Source of the DNA: Cladobotryum mycophilum
Taxonomy: Eukaryota > Ascomycota > Sordariomycetes > Hypocreales > Hypocreaceae
Assembly (NCBI GenBank): GCA_036429605.1
Contig: CM071589.1
Location: forward strand, 620,001 to 684,000
DNA length: 64,000 bases
Direction of reading: 5' to 3'
In this document: piece by piece, positions 46,726 to 59,128 of the stretch
Position numbering within the stretch: position 1 is the first letter of the stretch
Layout of the letters: each line of letters begins with the position of its first letter
Translations under genes and position numbers: made by a program
Notes under the pieces: generated by a model
Seen by the model: the letters and a program-made list of their open reading frames with translations, nothing else
What the model was told of the DNA's origin: nothing
Databases searched by the model: none

Positions 46726-47863
46726 ATGCCTGACGCAACCGCTTCCGGCGCCGACGCTGGCGGGTCGGCTCGGTCTCGCGAACATAAGCAGGGCAACCAG
46801 GGACGCACATACACTGTCGAGCAGAAGGCTGCTGTGCTGCGCATACGAAAATGCAGTCCGACCGCTTTTTATGACATCCTCGGCCTTGAGAGCACTAAGA
46901 CATCGTGCAACGATTCGGACATCAAGAAGGCGTACCGCAAGCAGTCGCTGCTGACACATCCCGACAAAAATGGACACGAACATGCAGACGAGGCCTTCAA
47001 GATGGTGAGCAGGGCGTTTGGCATCTTGGGCGATAAAGAGAAGAGGGAGAAGTTTGATAAGTTTGGTACGGATCCGGATAGCAGGTTTGCCAATGCGCAG
47101 GCGCAGAACCCCTTCTCTGGCTTTGCATCAAGGCAAGGTGGAGGAGGTATGGGCGGTGGAGGCGGCGGCATGTGGGAGGATGAGCTCAGCCCCGAAGAGC
47201 TGTTTGCACGATTCTTTGGCGGCGGCGGAGGCGGGGGACCCTTTGGAGGAGGAGGAGGCTTTGGAGGTGAGAAACTCTACTCATAATAACTGGCAGCACG
47301 ATACTGATGACATAGGTTTTGACACAGGCCCCCAATTTGTCTTCAACTTTGGAGGCGGCCCTGGCATTAGGGTACACCAGTTTGGCGGCGGACGACCACG
47401 AGCACGACCCCGGGATGCACAAGCTCCGCAACAACCACAAGGCAACCTTCAGACATTACTCGGCCTCCTCCCTATCCTCTTCTTCTTCATCCTCCCGTTG
47501 ATCTCCTCCCTCTTCTCCGGCACCGGCTCCTCTGCATCCTCAACACCACGCATGGTCTACGACAACCCTCAAGCTCCATTCACCGAAGGCCGTACAACAC
47601 CGAACCTCAACATCAAGTACTTTGTCAAACCCTCCGAGATAGCATCATACAGTAAATCGAAACTCATCCAGCTCGACCGTGCCGCCGAACAAAACATTGT
47701 GCGACAGCTACGAACTGAATGCGCCAACGAGGAATTCTACAAGCAGAGGCTTAGGGAGGATGCCACGGGGTGGTTCTACCAGGACACGGAAAAGATGGCT
47801 GCTGCGGAGGCACATAAGATGCCTTCATGCGAGAGGCTCGAATCCATGGGAGTTAGCCGATGA
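46726..47863 (+). CDS. ER-membrane J-protein, DNAJB12/14-like (DUF1977)
   Basis: Two exons, 46726-47266 and 47316-47863, 362 aa; the intron (GTGAGA...TAG) is in the Gly-rich linker. The J domain covers about residues 44-110: SPTAFYDILGLE, DSDIKKAYRKQSLLTHPDKNG with HPD, AFKMVSRAFGILGDKEKREKFDKFG. A Gly/Phe-rich linker follows (about 130-185). One hydrophobic segment (LLGLLPILFFFILPLISSLFSG) and a DUF1977-type C-terminal domain (KYFVKPSEIASYSKSKLIQLDRAAEQ..., DTEKMAAAEAHKMPSCERLESMG) complete it. It stimulates Hsp70 at the cytosolic face of the ER, with roles in ERAD. The yeast counterpart is Hlj1, although that lacks the full DUF1977. Confidence 0.92.
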
Positions 47864-48824
47864 AGAAAAAAGAGCTTTTTTTTTTTTTTTGTTATGAGGG
47901 TTTATAAAAAGAAGAGGGTTCTTTTTATGTTTTATAAGGGTAATGAATTAGGATAACTGCAACGCCTATAGTTGGGAATGGAATGCAAGGCGAGGGAGTT
48001 GGCGTTTCTTTTTCAATTTTCGAATCATTGGAAACATTTTTTCTTTCTTTTGCTTTTGAGAGTGACAAAATGGCAAGAAAAAATAGTTGCATAGAAAGGT
48101 ACATGAGCGGTGATGGATAGCGATAATACAGAGTGCTGTCCTGTCTGGATGAATTGGTTTCGTCGGATTGATGGGGTGATGTTTTGATGTGAATGGTGTT
48201 TGTCTACGACGGAACATCCACGTTGATATGCTGAGTGACGAGAGAGTACGGGCCAATGGACTGCAATAACAGCATCGTATTCAATTATTTTGATCATCTT
48301 ATTGAGGATACAACACATGGCTGGTATATGATGAAGAACAGGGTGATGAAATTGGGGGAGGATCATGAACACGATGGAAACAGAGGAACAGTGGGAATTG
48401 AGCACAAGGAAAGGGACTAGGGGCAAAGAAAAGAATTGAGGGCAACAAAGGGAATCATGGGTAAGAGGAAGAATCGGGGTCCGATGAGGTTGATGTGAAA
48501 AGAGCATTGTCTAGGGAGTAGACCAAGTCTTTCATCCTACATTGTGGCCATGTATTCTGTCTCCCACTTGCATGCCTGCTGGGAGGCCGCGATATGAATG
48601 GTCAAATAACGGTTCTGCAAGGTGACTGGCTGGAAGCAGCGCCTCATTGTTTATATCATGCAGCCAATCAGACGGTGGCAGGGTTGGGCAGGAGCAAGGC
48701 ATCATCGGGTCGAAGGATTGAGCATCTCCCTCCTGTCTTCTCCAACACTGTCCATTCTGTCCTCCACTGATCAAACCAACGCATGGGTAATTCGGGCCTA
48801 ATTTTTCTCGAATAATCACTCATC
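47864..48824. other. Intergenic
   Basis: 961 bp: T-run and 3' flank of the J-protein gene, then upstream region of the NACHT gene. Short antisense frames only. Confidence 0.5.
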
Positions 48825-51800
48825 ATGAGCGTCGCCGGCAACAACTTTGGCCATAATGCTACAATTCATCAAGGCAATGTTTATCACAACCCCCGGACAA
48901 GGCGAGCGATCGTTGCCTGGCAGATTTGCGATCAACCGATCCCCGCGATGACAAGAGGCGTATTGAGAAAACAAAGGGTGGCCTCTTGAAGGAATCGTAC
49001 AAATGGATCCTCAAGAATAAAAGCTTCAAGCTGTGGCTTGACGAGGATGAGGGTCGGCTGCTCTGGATCACTGGTGATCCGGGGAAGGGAAAGACCATGC
49101 TGATATGTGGTATTATCAACGAGTTGGCAAAAACAACAAAACTCGAGGATCCGGAGTCCAAGATACTATTATCTTATTTCTTCTGTCAGGGTACTGACTC
49201 ACGCATCAACAATGCTACGGCTGTGGTGTGCGGTCTCATATACGTTCTCGTTGACCAGCAGCGCTCACTCATTTCCCACGTACAAGAGAAGTATGATGTT
49301 GCGGGAAAGAGCCTTTTCGAGGACGCGAATGCCTGGACGGCACTGTCTCAGATATTTATCAACATGCTGCAGGACCCAAGCTTAGGGGACGTGATCTTGG
49401 TTATTGATGCGTTGGATGAATGCGAGACAGACCAGGCGAAGCTCTTGCATCTTATCATTCAGCACTCATCATTACCTCGAGTCAAATGGATCATTGCCAG
49501 CCGTAATGGACTGAATATTGAGCAGAAGTTGAACGCTCATAGTTCACGGACATTACTCAGCCTGGAATTGAAGGAGAACGTAGATTGCATATCTGAGGCC
49601 GTCGATACATACATCGAGCATAGCGTCTCGCAACTAGACTTGGTGCAGGATGACCCTGTCCTCCAAGATGAGCTTCGAAAGGCAATGCGGCAAAAAGTCA
49701 ATGGAACATTTCTATGGGTCTCCCTTGTCATGAAGGAGCTTGAACATGTGGAAAGCTGGGAGGTACTGCAGGTCGTTGACGAAATGCCGTCAGACTTGAA
49801 AGAAGTCTATGGACGCATGATGAATCAAATCCAACAGTTGAAGCGAGGAAACCCAGAGTACTGCAGGCAATTGCTTTCGACGGTATGCGCGACATATCGC
49901 CCACTCAGCCTTCAAGAACTGGGCTTTCTCTCTGGCTTACCTCGTGGGATTTCGGAAAGACCAGGATCCCTCAGGAGAATCGTGACCATGTGCGGCTCAT
50001 TTCTCACAATAAGAGATGAGAATGTTTATCTTGTTCATCAATCGGCAAAGGACTATCTGTCTACTGAAGCACTCCATACTATTTTCCCCGATGGAGCGGG
50101 GCAATTTCACCATTCTCTGTTTTCTATGTCTTTGAAGGGTATGTCCGAGATACTAAGGCGCGATATATACGACTTGAATGCTCCTGGATTTCCCATTGAT
50201 AAAGTAACACAACCGGATCCCGACCCTTTAGCTACAATAGGCTACTGTTGTGTCTATTGGATTGACCACCTATGTGACGGCATCTCAACCGAGGCTTCGA
50301 CTCCGATTAATGATCTCCATGACAACGGTACCGTTTATCGATTTTTTAGCAAGAAATATCTTTACTGGCTGGAAGCTCTTAGTTTGCTGCATAAGATATC
50401 ATCTGGTGTAGCGGCATACTATAGACTTGATGCATTATTGGTAAGTGTCAACCTATACGTTTACGCTGTATTATGGCAGAGGGCTCATAATTCTCTAGCA
50501 AAATATGAAAACGAATCAACTGGAACAATTAAGTGATTTCATAATAGATGCTCGACGATTTATTCTTCAATGCTGGAAAGCCGTTGAGAGAGCCCCACTG
50601 CAACTCTATGCATCAGCCCTTTTATTTAGTCCTACCAACAGCTTAGTAAGACGGCTATTTGAAGAAGAGGAACCAAAATGGATCGCATTGAAGCCAACAA
50701 TGGATGCGAATTGGGGACCTTCTCTTCAAACACTGGAGGGCCATCATGCTGAGGTACTAAGTATCGCCTACTCGCCAGATGGACGGCGACTTGCTACATC
50801 CTCACAAGATAAGACCGTCAAAATCTGGGATTCTTATACATGGAAATGTAACCTAACACTCGAGGGCCATAATGACTCGGTGGGGAGGATTGTATTTTTA
50901 TCAGACAGTCGGAAGATTATCTCGGCTTCATATGGTATAGTCAAGATCTGGGATGTGACGGTTGGCAGTTGTCTTCAGACGTTTGAACTCTACAAAAGTA
51001 AACAGACCCATGCTTTATTGTCACCAAACGGAAAGCTGGCTGCCGATATTTCACAGGGACATGGCCTCATCATTTGGGACTTGACGGTTACTCCCCTCCG
51101 ATTTCATACGCTCCCCACTTATGTATCTTCGGATCATCGCTCTGTCGTATTTTCGGCAGATAGCCAACATATTGCCCGTCATAGAGATGGTGGTACGATT
51201 GAGATCTGGGATATAGATACGAAAAAGTGTATTCAGACACTACGACTGGACGGCTGGGTGTCGTCATGTCCAATTGCCCTCGGACTTAATGGCAAGCAGC
51301 TCGTCTCATTAAACAACCGGTCTATAAGAATCTGGTGCATTACGACTGGAGATTGCAGTCGTGCATTTGAAGACAATGGAGACACATTGGAGTTGGTTGC
51401 CTTGTCCCGTAATGGCTTGCGAATTGCGTCAGCCTCGTTTATGGGCGTAATGAAAATTTGGGATACAGCTACGGGCAAATGCCTTCAGATATTATACGGC
51501 CCCCCGCATACCAGCTATGGATTACCATTAGTATTCTCTATGGATGATACCAAACTTGCCTCATCAAGTGAAGATGCAGTCAGAATCTGGGATCTAGATA
51601 CAGCCACTACCTCTGAGATATCAGAGACTGGTGATTTCGGACTTCCCTATGCTATTTTCTCGAAGGATAGGAGATGGATTACCTCATTTCTATATGGAGA
51701 TGGCAGAGATGTCAAAATTTGGGACATAGCAAACGGTATCTGTTCCAAAACTTTCCGAACTAATCTTCAATTGAGCGTAAGCTGTGCGTTGTCCGCAAAC

Positions 51801-52721
51801 GCCAGATGCATCGCTTCAATTGGAGCTGAGAAAACAATTAAGATTACGAACATAGCTACCGAAAACTACCATCATATATTATGTGAAAAAACATCTATAG
51901 TATGGCGATATTTTTTCTCTCCGGACAGCCAGCGAGTGGTTACAGTTGCATCTTATCCTATAGCTAAAATCTGGGATACAACGACAGGGGAATGCCTCCA
52001 GACTCTGGAAGTCGTCGAAGATTCGTCAATGGAATTTTCTTCAGATAGCCAGAAATTTGCTGCTGTCCAAGATCATTCCATTGGCTACGTAGTAAAGATC
52101 TGGGATATAGCTAAAGGGGAGTGTCTTCAAACCCTTAGCCCAATTGATGATTTTTGCCTGATCTTCTTCTCTCCGGATAGCGAGTATTTCGGTGGGGAAA
52201 CAAATTTTGGAAACATAGATAGCTGGGAGATCAAAACCTGGGACATAGCGAAAGGTATTGCTCTTCAAACATTCAAGGGTTATGAAGACCATGCAGCAAG
52301 TGGTGCCTTCTCGTCAGATAACCAGCTACTGGCATTATGTTTGCGTAATACGAAAAACCACAGGAAACAAGAAGTGTTTACAGTCGAAATCAGGAATGCA
52401 ACTACGGGTATCTGCCTGATGAAACTTGATATTTCCTCATGTCTTCCAAACCTTTCTTTTGATCCGCTGGATCACTCACTTCTCTGCACTGATTTCGGTA
52501 TTCTGAACTTGAACCTTTCCAGGATTAACAAATCGACGATGCTGCCTTTACGAAAAGCTGCCCATTATGGTTACGGCATAAGCCTTGACGGTATGTGGAT
52601 TGTGAACGGCAAAAGCGTCTTCTCTGGCTACCCCCGGATTATCAAGCTCTTGAATCGGCCGTTGTTGGGTCGAACATTGCTATTTATACTACCAGCAAAG
52701 TACCAAACCGTCTACAACTGA
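48825..52721 (+). pseudogene. NACHT-WD40 STAND protein gene with frameshift near the start
   Basis: Starts ATG 48825 with MSVAGNNFGHNATIHQGNVY, the usual short N-terminus of this family. A five-C run at 48890-48894 puts the rest one base out of frame: the family text CLADLRSTDPRDDKRRIEKT resumes in another frame at about 48911, with no ATG until well into the NACHT domain. The NACHT domain has GDPGKGKT (Walker A), VILVIDALDEC (Walker B) and WIIASRN. Intron 50441-50498 (GTAAGT...TAG) joins RLDALL to QNMKTNQLEQL. About a dozen WD40-like repeats follow (LEGHHAEVLSIAYSPDGRRL; repeated VKIWD, IRIWC, MKIWD), ending at 52721, for about 1,280 aa in all. These fungal NLR-like proteins include incompatibility/self-recognition receptors. 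The lesion may be a real inactivation, a slippage-controlled switch or a sequencing error. Confidence 0.82.
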
Positions 52722-55014
52722 TGAAATTTAAAACTGAGTCATATGAGTAGATCTGTGGGGAGGATGGGGGAAACTAGGTCACTGTTGTCCATACCTTTGA
52801 GAGACTGATAAAGTACTTTACATGGCTTGGACCGGTCATTAGCCTATTGGACCTTATCTTCCTCGAGGCCTTTGGCCTATCATACGTAATGGTCAAGATT
52901 GAGCCAAAATGCGAGATTTCTTTCTATAGTAGAATATGAACAAAGGGAAGCTGTCTATACATCCAAGAGGGAAAACAAATAAACCCTGGAACACTAAACA
53001 TGGCAGACAGACTCGGGTCTATCGTTACTCTCGATTCCTCTCGCTTCTTCCTCTTTCTCTTGTTTCTCTCTGTTCCTACTTTCTTTTATTAATAGGTAGT
53101 GTTATTTACCCTGATGTAATACTCGACCATACTGCGTGAGGGGCTACATTCCTAGACAGGCAAACGCATACAATGTCTCAGTTTTGACCAAAGACAGGGC
53201 GATCCCGTTGTGCTATAGGTTGCATTCAATTGCATCCTATAACGGTTTGAGCCCAACTTGCATGCAATGCACATATACCGAGGTACTTTATGTTGCTTGT
53301 CACAAAATATACTAGGTATTAGATATATGACAAGTCGTGAGCTGAACGGTTTGTCTAGCTTCCCCTCTCAGGTCTTACGTGATTCTGTTACTTCAGCCAG
53401 CCACATTCCTCGGTGCACGTTGTTCTCTTTACTTCAATGCGTCTAGTATCCCGCATATCTCAGACCTGGCCTTTCTCGTGAAAGGAAATTGACTCAGTCA
53501 AGTTGATGTTATGTAAACAACGTTGCTTCAGTATTTGTCTTTAGTTATTGGGGAAAATATGACGACGAGCGACGAGCCGAATGACCTACGCATGCTGGAC
53601 TTACCGGGCCATCGCCTCTCTCGCCACTCGTAGAATCAGGCGTTATAATTTACTATTTATTTTTTGTTAAAGTGCTTGGAGCCTCCTCGTGGGGTGAGCC
53701 CAGCTCTCCCAATAATAGCACTCTATATGCATCATTAAGTGCTTTCTCGGGCTCATCTTGACCCCCTCCATTGTCTGCTACTTAGACGATGTATGTGGGC
53801 TGGACGTCGGTATGTGGAAGGTGCCTTCTGGTACCCCCGGAACATCAGTATCATGTGCCGGTCGGCTTCGTCAGCCAAGACATGCAGTCTGCTTGTCTTA
53901 GCCCACTGCTGTGCCGTGAAGCTTGTTCGTGGAGTGCATTCAATCCCATGCGGTGACGGGTCTGATGTCTGCATGCAGCTGCTGTCACGTCCCGACGACC
54001 GTTCAAATTATTAGTCAACAGTTATAGTTCTACCTGAAGACCGGTAATCATGTCTACAGTATCTGTCACATTGTGGAGCCATGGTATTATCCTCTATTCC
54101 CCAAGTTGGCTTGTCCCAAGGTTAGTGGTGAGAGAATTGTCGGGTGAAGTACCATGATTTCAAGGCCAACGGCATGTCTCACGTGTCATTGAAGCACGAA
54201 GTCTTTATTAGGAGTATATAGTTGGCACATCTGCAGAGAGACGTGAAAAACTCATGCTTAAAACACTTCTCCGGCTGATCTACTTATTTTGTCAAAACTT
54301 GCATGAAGTCACGGTAGAAAGCGTTGTAACCAAGCTCTGTGGTTAAAGCAAGAAAAGGAGACATTCGTACCTCCCGCCCATCAGTCCTTTCGGTCTGTAG
54401 GCGCTCTTATTAGTAATAATGTGAATACGACGCCAGCTATTAGAATATGATTCGACGTTCAAAATTATAAAGTAACGCTAAAGTACTCCGGGTTCATCAC
54501 AACATCTAAAAACAGCCGACCGCATATCGGGCTTCGTTTAAGGCCGCCCAGTAGAGGACATCGCCTTCAGCTCAGGTCTCAGTGGTCCCAAGAAAGAGTA
54601 TACTAAGTCTATCTTATGTGGTCGTCTTGTTTCGAAACAGGTCATCTAGTAATATACCGCATTAAACCAGTGATATTGACTGGTTGGATCCATCACAGCC
54701 GTCGGTTGGACACTTGTATTACGTTGCCCTGCATCAACATAGCGACGAGCCTGTAGCAGAAACTGACTAATGGACGGGTAGTAGACATGAGAGATGACCT
54801 GGTCTGGTTTGGGATGGACCGCTGGATCATGATGGTCTGAAATTGGGAAACATTACATATATAAGCTCCTAACCTTTCACTCTGTCATATTGTTTCCTGG
54901 ATAACTCTCAAACCATCATCATCCCCATTACTTATTTATCATCTATAAGACTTGGTCTTACGGTCTATTCCACCACCCACTCATCAGGTTGAAACGTGAC
55001 TTGCGCCAACAGAA
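52722..55014. other. Intergenic, about 2.3 kb
   Basis: No convincing gene. Contains a pyrimidine tract (about 53030-53092) and a hairpin with 11-bp arms (10 of 11 paired) at 53214-53241. Confidence 0.5.
54858..54865 (+). promoter_or_regulatory. TATA box of the 417-aa gene
   Basis: TATATAAG about 150 bp upstream of the ATG at 55015. Confidence 0.5.
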
Positions 55015-56268
55015 ATGGCTGATCAAACCCCAACTGAAGCTTCCGATCAACCTCCAATTGGAGTGTTGGATCGACCTCGAAGCGAAGTGTTTGATCCACC
55101 TTCAACTGAAGAGTCTGATCCGTTCTCCATAGAGGGGAACGGTCTGCTCTCAATGGACACGAGCGATGATCCCAAGCAGCTCTATGTTGACCCTGAAGGG
55201 ACGGGATCATGCATCACGCAGTCTTTGCCCAAGGTGATGCGGAGCGAGTCTGGGTTCTACTCGCACTTTATTGTTGAGGTGTGCCCGAACGCTATATACT
55301 CGCAGGAATGGAAGTTCAACAACCTTAAGAGGCCACCCTTCCCGCGAGGAAACGCCGTGATGCGAAACGCCGTGGCAAAGGACGCAATATCGTACTACGC
55401 GTCCACCAACGTCTTTTACGCCACGGATGACACGAGCAGAACCAAGTACAATCACTACCGTGCCCTCTTTTACGAAAAGGCGTACAACTGGTATCGCGAG
55501 CCGGATAAGGCCATCCTGCTGGCGTTCCCACTCTCCGACCTCGAGGAGTACCCCAACCTGGTGATTGACCCGACATTACCTATCAGGGCTCTGTACTTTC
55601 CCCAACTGTACTATGATCCCAACTACTCAAACATGAGCAGGCTGGGACAGATATGCTTCTTCAAACACGAAGGCTCGTTCCCAATGCAGTTTGCGCATCG
55701 AGGCAGCTCGACAACTTCCACGGTCTACGTGAATATAAGTAAGAAGGAAGGTCTGGGCTATATCGACCACTGCCTAGTTGTGCCGCTGAAGGAGGTCATG
55801 CTATCACTTGCGATACCCGCCATGTTCGCCAAACGAGGACCGGAAGGGCGTCACCTGTGCTACAGCTACATCAAGCTGTGGCCGGCGAGCGCGGTATCGG
55901 ATTCGGGCCACCAATACGCCAGGGCCGACGAAAACGACTTCCACATGTGGATGGACGATTACATCACCATCAACGAGGGGATCGAGTACGAGTTCAAGCC
56001 GCTCGAGTCGCAGAACAAATGGGTCAAGATCTTTACGGACCTCATCTCCACGGCCCTGAGGTTCATCCCCATCATAGGGCCCCTGGCGGCCATGTCGTGG
56101 GACATAACGCTCCGGGCGATTAACCACCCGGAGGAATTCGCGAGCGAGACGGGCATGACGGCGGATGGGAAGAATCTGCTCAAAATCTACGCGCCGCTGT
56201 TTAAACAGATGTTGAGGTCGTCGGATTTAGGTAAGATAGTGCAACACCCTGGGCGATTGCTGGCGTGA
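55015..56268 (+). CDS. Protein of unknown function, 417 aa, with degenerate N-terminal repeats
   Basis: Intronless. Residues 1-45 are low-complexity and derive from an imperfect ~30-nt repeat that starts upstream of the ATG: QTPTEASDQPPIGVLD, RPRSEVFDPPSTEESD. The globular part begins near 55 (LYVDPEGTGSCITQSLPKVM) and contains YRALFYEKAYNWYREPDKAI, FPQLYYDPNYSNMSRLGQIC, CYSYIKLWPASAV and FHMWMDDYITINEGIEYEF. One hydrophobic amphipathic segment (LISTALRFIPIIGPLAAMSW, about 355-375) sits near the C-terminus and could be membrane-active or a buried helix. No signal peptide. I do not recognise the family. The 3' half is more GC-rich than the 5' end and its surroundings. Confidence 0.8.
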   Translation: MADQTPTEASDQPPIGVLDRPRSEVFDPPSTEESDPFSIEGNGLLSMDTSDDPKQLYVDPEGTGSCITQSLPKVMRSESGFYSHFIVEVCPNAIYSQEWKFNNLKRPPFPRGNAVMRNAVAKDAISYYASTNVFYATDDTSRTKYNHYRALFYEKAYNWYREPDKAILLAFPLSDLEEYPNLVIDPTLPIRALYFPQLYYDPNYSNMSRLGQICFFKHEGSFPMQFAHRGSSTTSTVYVNISKKEGLGYIDHCLVVPLKEVMLSLAIPAMFAKRGPEGRHLCYSYIKLWPASAVSDSGHQYARADENDFHMWMDDYITINEGIEYEFKPLESQNKWVKIFTDLISTALRFIPIIGPLAAMSWDITLRAINHPEEFASETGMTADGKNLLKIYAPLFKQMLRSSDLGKIVQHPGRLLA

Positions 56269-57005
56269 AGCCGGGCGCTGTACGTGGAATTGGTTGACGA
56301 GGGTGACGAGGGAACATTTTATAAAGCCGACATGGAGAGAGAGAAAGATTTTGATCGTTGGATAGAGTTCTCCAATGGAGTTTAAGCTCGCCCGATCAAC
56401 ATCTGGGTTCCTGTCTTTACCAGCTTTTATTTCTCTTACTATGTATCTGCTGCTGATTTCTACCTTATGGACAAGACAATAAATGACCTATTCACCCCTT
56501 ACCTAAAGCTTGCTATCCATTCTGATACAGTGTCGTTATCAAGAGTCCTTCAGGGTCGGGTGGTTTGACCAAAAAGTCATGGATAGTCTATGATTAGCAT
56601 CCAATAGTTGAGAATTGGGGGAAGATGCAAGTAATTTATTTAGTCAATAATAAGATATCCAACATTGTCTCCTCCAGGGATCTTCAAATATCATCTACAT
56701 ATACGGAGTAGCTGGTGCTTGCAGATCCATCCATATAAGCATAGGTAAGATGGATGGAAGTTTGAGTGCCCTACTTGACTAGAAGAGCCACAGCTGCTTC
56801 TTCACTGCTCCACAGGCTGCGTCTGCGCCCTACAGGTATTCCCTACACGGGAGGTTGTTTTATGCCCCGCCATCTATCCGCCCGTAAACCTGATCTGTCC
56901 ACCATCCATCCCATCCAATGCCGCCTACAAGAAAAAGTTGACCTTGCATACGACGACAGCTTCAACACCAGACCAACCATCTGTTTCAGACAAACAGACA
57001 CAGCA
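56269..57005. other. Intergenic
   Basis: 737 bp with one TACGGAGTA at 56702-56710, 300 bp upstream of the dioxygenase start. Nothing else seen. Confidence 0.5.
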
Positions 57006-58566
57006 ATGGCGCAGTCCAAGTCAGCCAAGCGGAAGCGAAACGCACAAGCCAACCTCCCTCAGAAGAACATCAAGACGACAAAGACCACGTCAGCCGTCGC
57101 TCCCCTCCCCTCTGGTCCGCCAGAGATCAAAAATTTGCAGACCGTCATCTCAGACGAGGAACTCGACATTACAATCGAGACGCTGACGACGCTGGCGCAG
57201 TATCCCAGCTTGACAAAGTCGAAACTGTGCAGGACTCTCCGAACGGCCGTCTATGATTTCCGTCAATCATGTACTACAGGCGTCAACGCTGCCGGTAAGC
57301 CATAGAATCTATGCATCCACCTACCTACCTACCTACCTACCTTGTCTCTTGTCGCTGGAATTGATGACACTGACTGCTAACATTTGCTTCGCAGAGGGCG
57401 CAAACCTCACTGCGCGAGTGTCAGCTGCGCTAGTCGACGAAAAATACCTCGATGCGAGAATCCTGCTCGCCGAGATGCGATTGCGAGGCGAAGAACCGAA
57501 ATTGGGTGCCCTGTGTCGCTGGGTGCGAGACCTCGATGTAGTCATGCAGCCCAACGGCGCCAGCCTCGACAGCCCTGACCGATCTGCACATGAAAAAGAG
57601 CTCCTCAGCGTACTTGATGCTGTCCTGCGTGTCAGCTGCCCGATTGACAACGACACAGAGCGGACGAAACCACTATCCAACTCCCAAATTGCTGTTCAAC
57701 CGACATGGGACTTGCGACCGTCTACAGAGTCACACCAGGTCTATGCCTCTGTCCTGGATAAATCCATCTTCTCCTCGGCGCCAAGCTCGCTCCCCTCCTC
57801 TCTCCGCATTATCGAAACGATTCCCGGACCCCTCCGCAAGCCGCCAAACCATCACCCCGCCATCCTCTACGCGACCCAACCCAATGCCGTACCGCTGTCC
57901 TCGGAACCTCCACGAATAACCTATCACAAGCATCCCAACGTGCCCAATCTCGGCCTCGCTACTAGTGTTCTTTCTCCTACCGAGTGCAAGGCCATCATCG
58001 CTGCTGGCGAGAGCGTTGGCTTCCTCCCCGATACGCCAGTTCGCGAAGGTGGCGACGCCAGCGTCCTGGCACACAACTTTTACTGGATCATCGACACCGC
58101 ATTCCATGACAAGCTTTGGTCGCGGGTTTCGCCCTTTGTGCCAAAGTCCATCGATGGCCGCCTATCGCGTGGTCTAAATCGACGTTTCCGTGTCTATCGA
58201 TATGTCCCTGGTGCTGAGTACCGATGCCACATCGATGGAGCGTGGCCACCATCCGGGATCCGCCCAGACGACACCTACGTGTACGATGACTCGCCTGCGG
58301 GAAAGAAGCAGAGCTCATTGTTCACCTTTTTATTATACCTAAATGACGAGTTTGAAGGCGGAGAAACGACCTTTTTTACCCCAGCATCGCGAGACGGAAC
58401 CCTCAATGCGTATCGGGTGCGGCCTGTCATGGGCGGCGTGGCCATTTTCCCACACGGTGAGGCTCGTGGGGCGTTATTACATGAAGGCTCAAGTGTGACA
58501 AAAGGTGCCAAGTATATTATCAGGACAGATGTTGAGTATGATATTGACCCCTCAGAGGAAAAATAA
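57006..58566 (+). CDS. 2-oxoglutarate/Fe(II) dioxygenase, prolyl-4-hydroxylase-like
   Basis: Two exons, 57006-57294 and 57395-58566, 486 aa. The intron contains (CTAC)4-5 tandem tetranucleotides. The N-terminus MAQSKSAKRKRNAQANL carries a possible nuclear signal. A helical middle domain follows. The C-terminal P4H domain begins near 280. The iron ligands are HxD in YRCHIDGAW (His about 375) and the distal His in GALLHEGSSV (about 460), with the 2OG-binding basic residue in TKGAKYIIRTDV. The FTFLLYLNDEFEGGETTFF strand is typical. The substrate is not known. An upstream in-frame ATG near 56860 would extend the protein but looks like leader sequence. Confidence 0.9.
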
Positions 58567-59128
58567 GGAATCTTGTCGGGTATGTTCTCGTTTATACACG
58601 ATGGGTGTCATTTCAATAGGGCACAACTTCAATCCATATCTTTGACAGTGGTGAGAACTGGCTAACGTGTATCAAGCTGTCGGATGGAAATCAGATTGCT
58701 ACCTTCGAATTGCGCCATACGAAAAAAAAGGCTTATCCAAAAAGGAATTTCTTCATTCTATTGTCTACCTATGGGACTTGAGGTGTTGAGAACACATCGA
58801 ATAGTCGCATCAAGGGATTCACACGGGAGTCCTATGCAAGCTGTTCTATTGCTTCCACTCATTGTCACGTACAGGGCTCTACGAGTAACTGGGCCGAGTA
58901 AATTGGTATATTATGTGACTAATCCCAAGAATACAGTGTTTACTTTTCCAACAGTCATACACAAGCCACGGCTTTGACATGTCAAACATGCCATCTAACT
59001 ATGTTGGTAACGAACATGGTACCGATGCACAACTCTCCTCTGATTTGTATTGTTTGCCATTGAAGCATCGGCAAACTGGTTGAATGCATCTATATAACCT
59101 CTCTGCATAGACACTTGGAGTTGGGGAT
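58567..59128. other. Intergenic, convergent 3' flanks
   Basis: 562 bp, no feature recognised. Confidence 0.55.

Noticed and set aside
55804..56127. Open frames on both strands inside the 417-aa gene
   Set aside because: Shadow frames caused by the GC-rich third positions of that gene.
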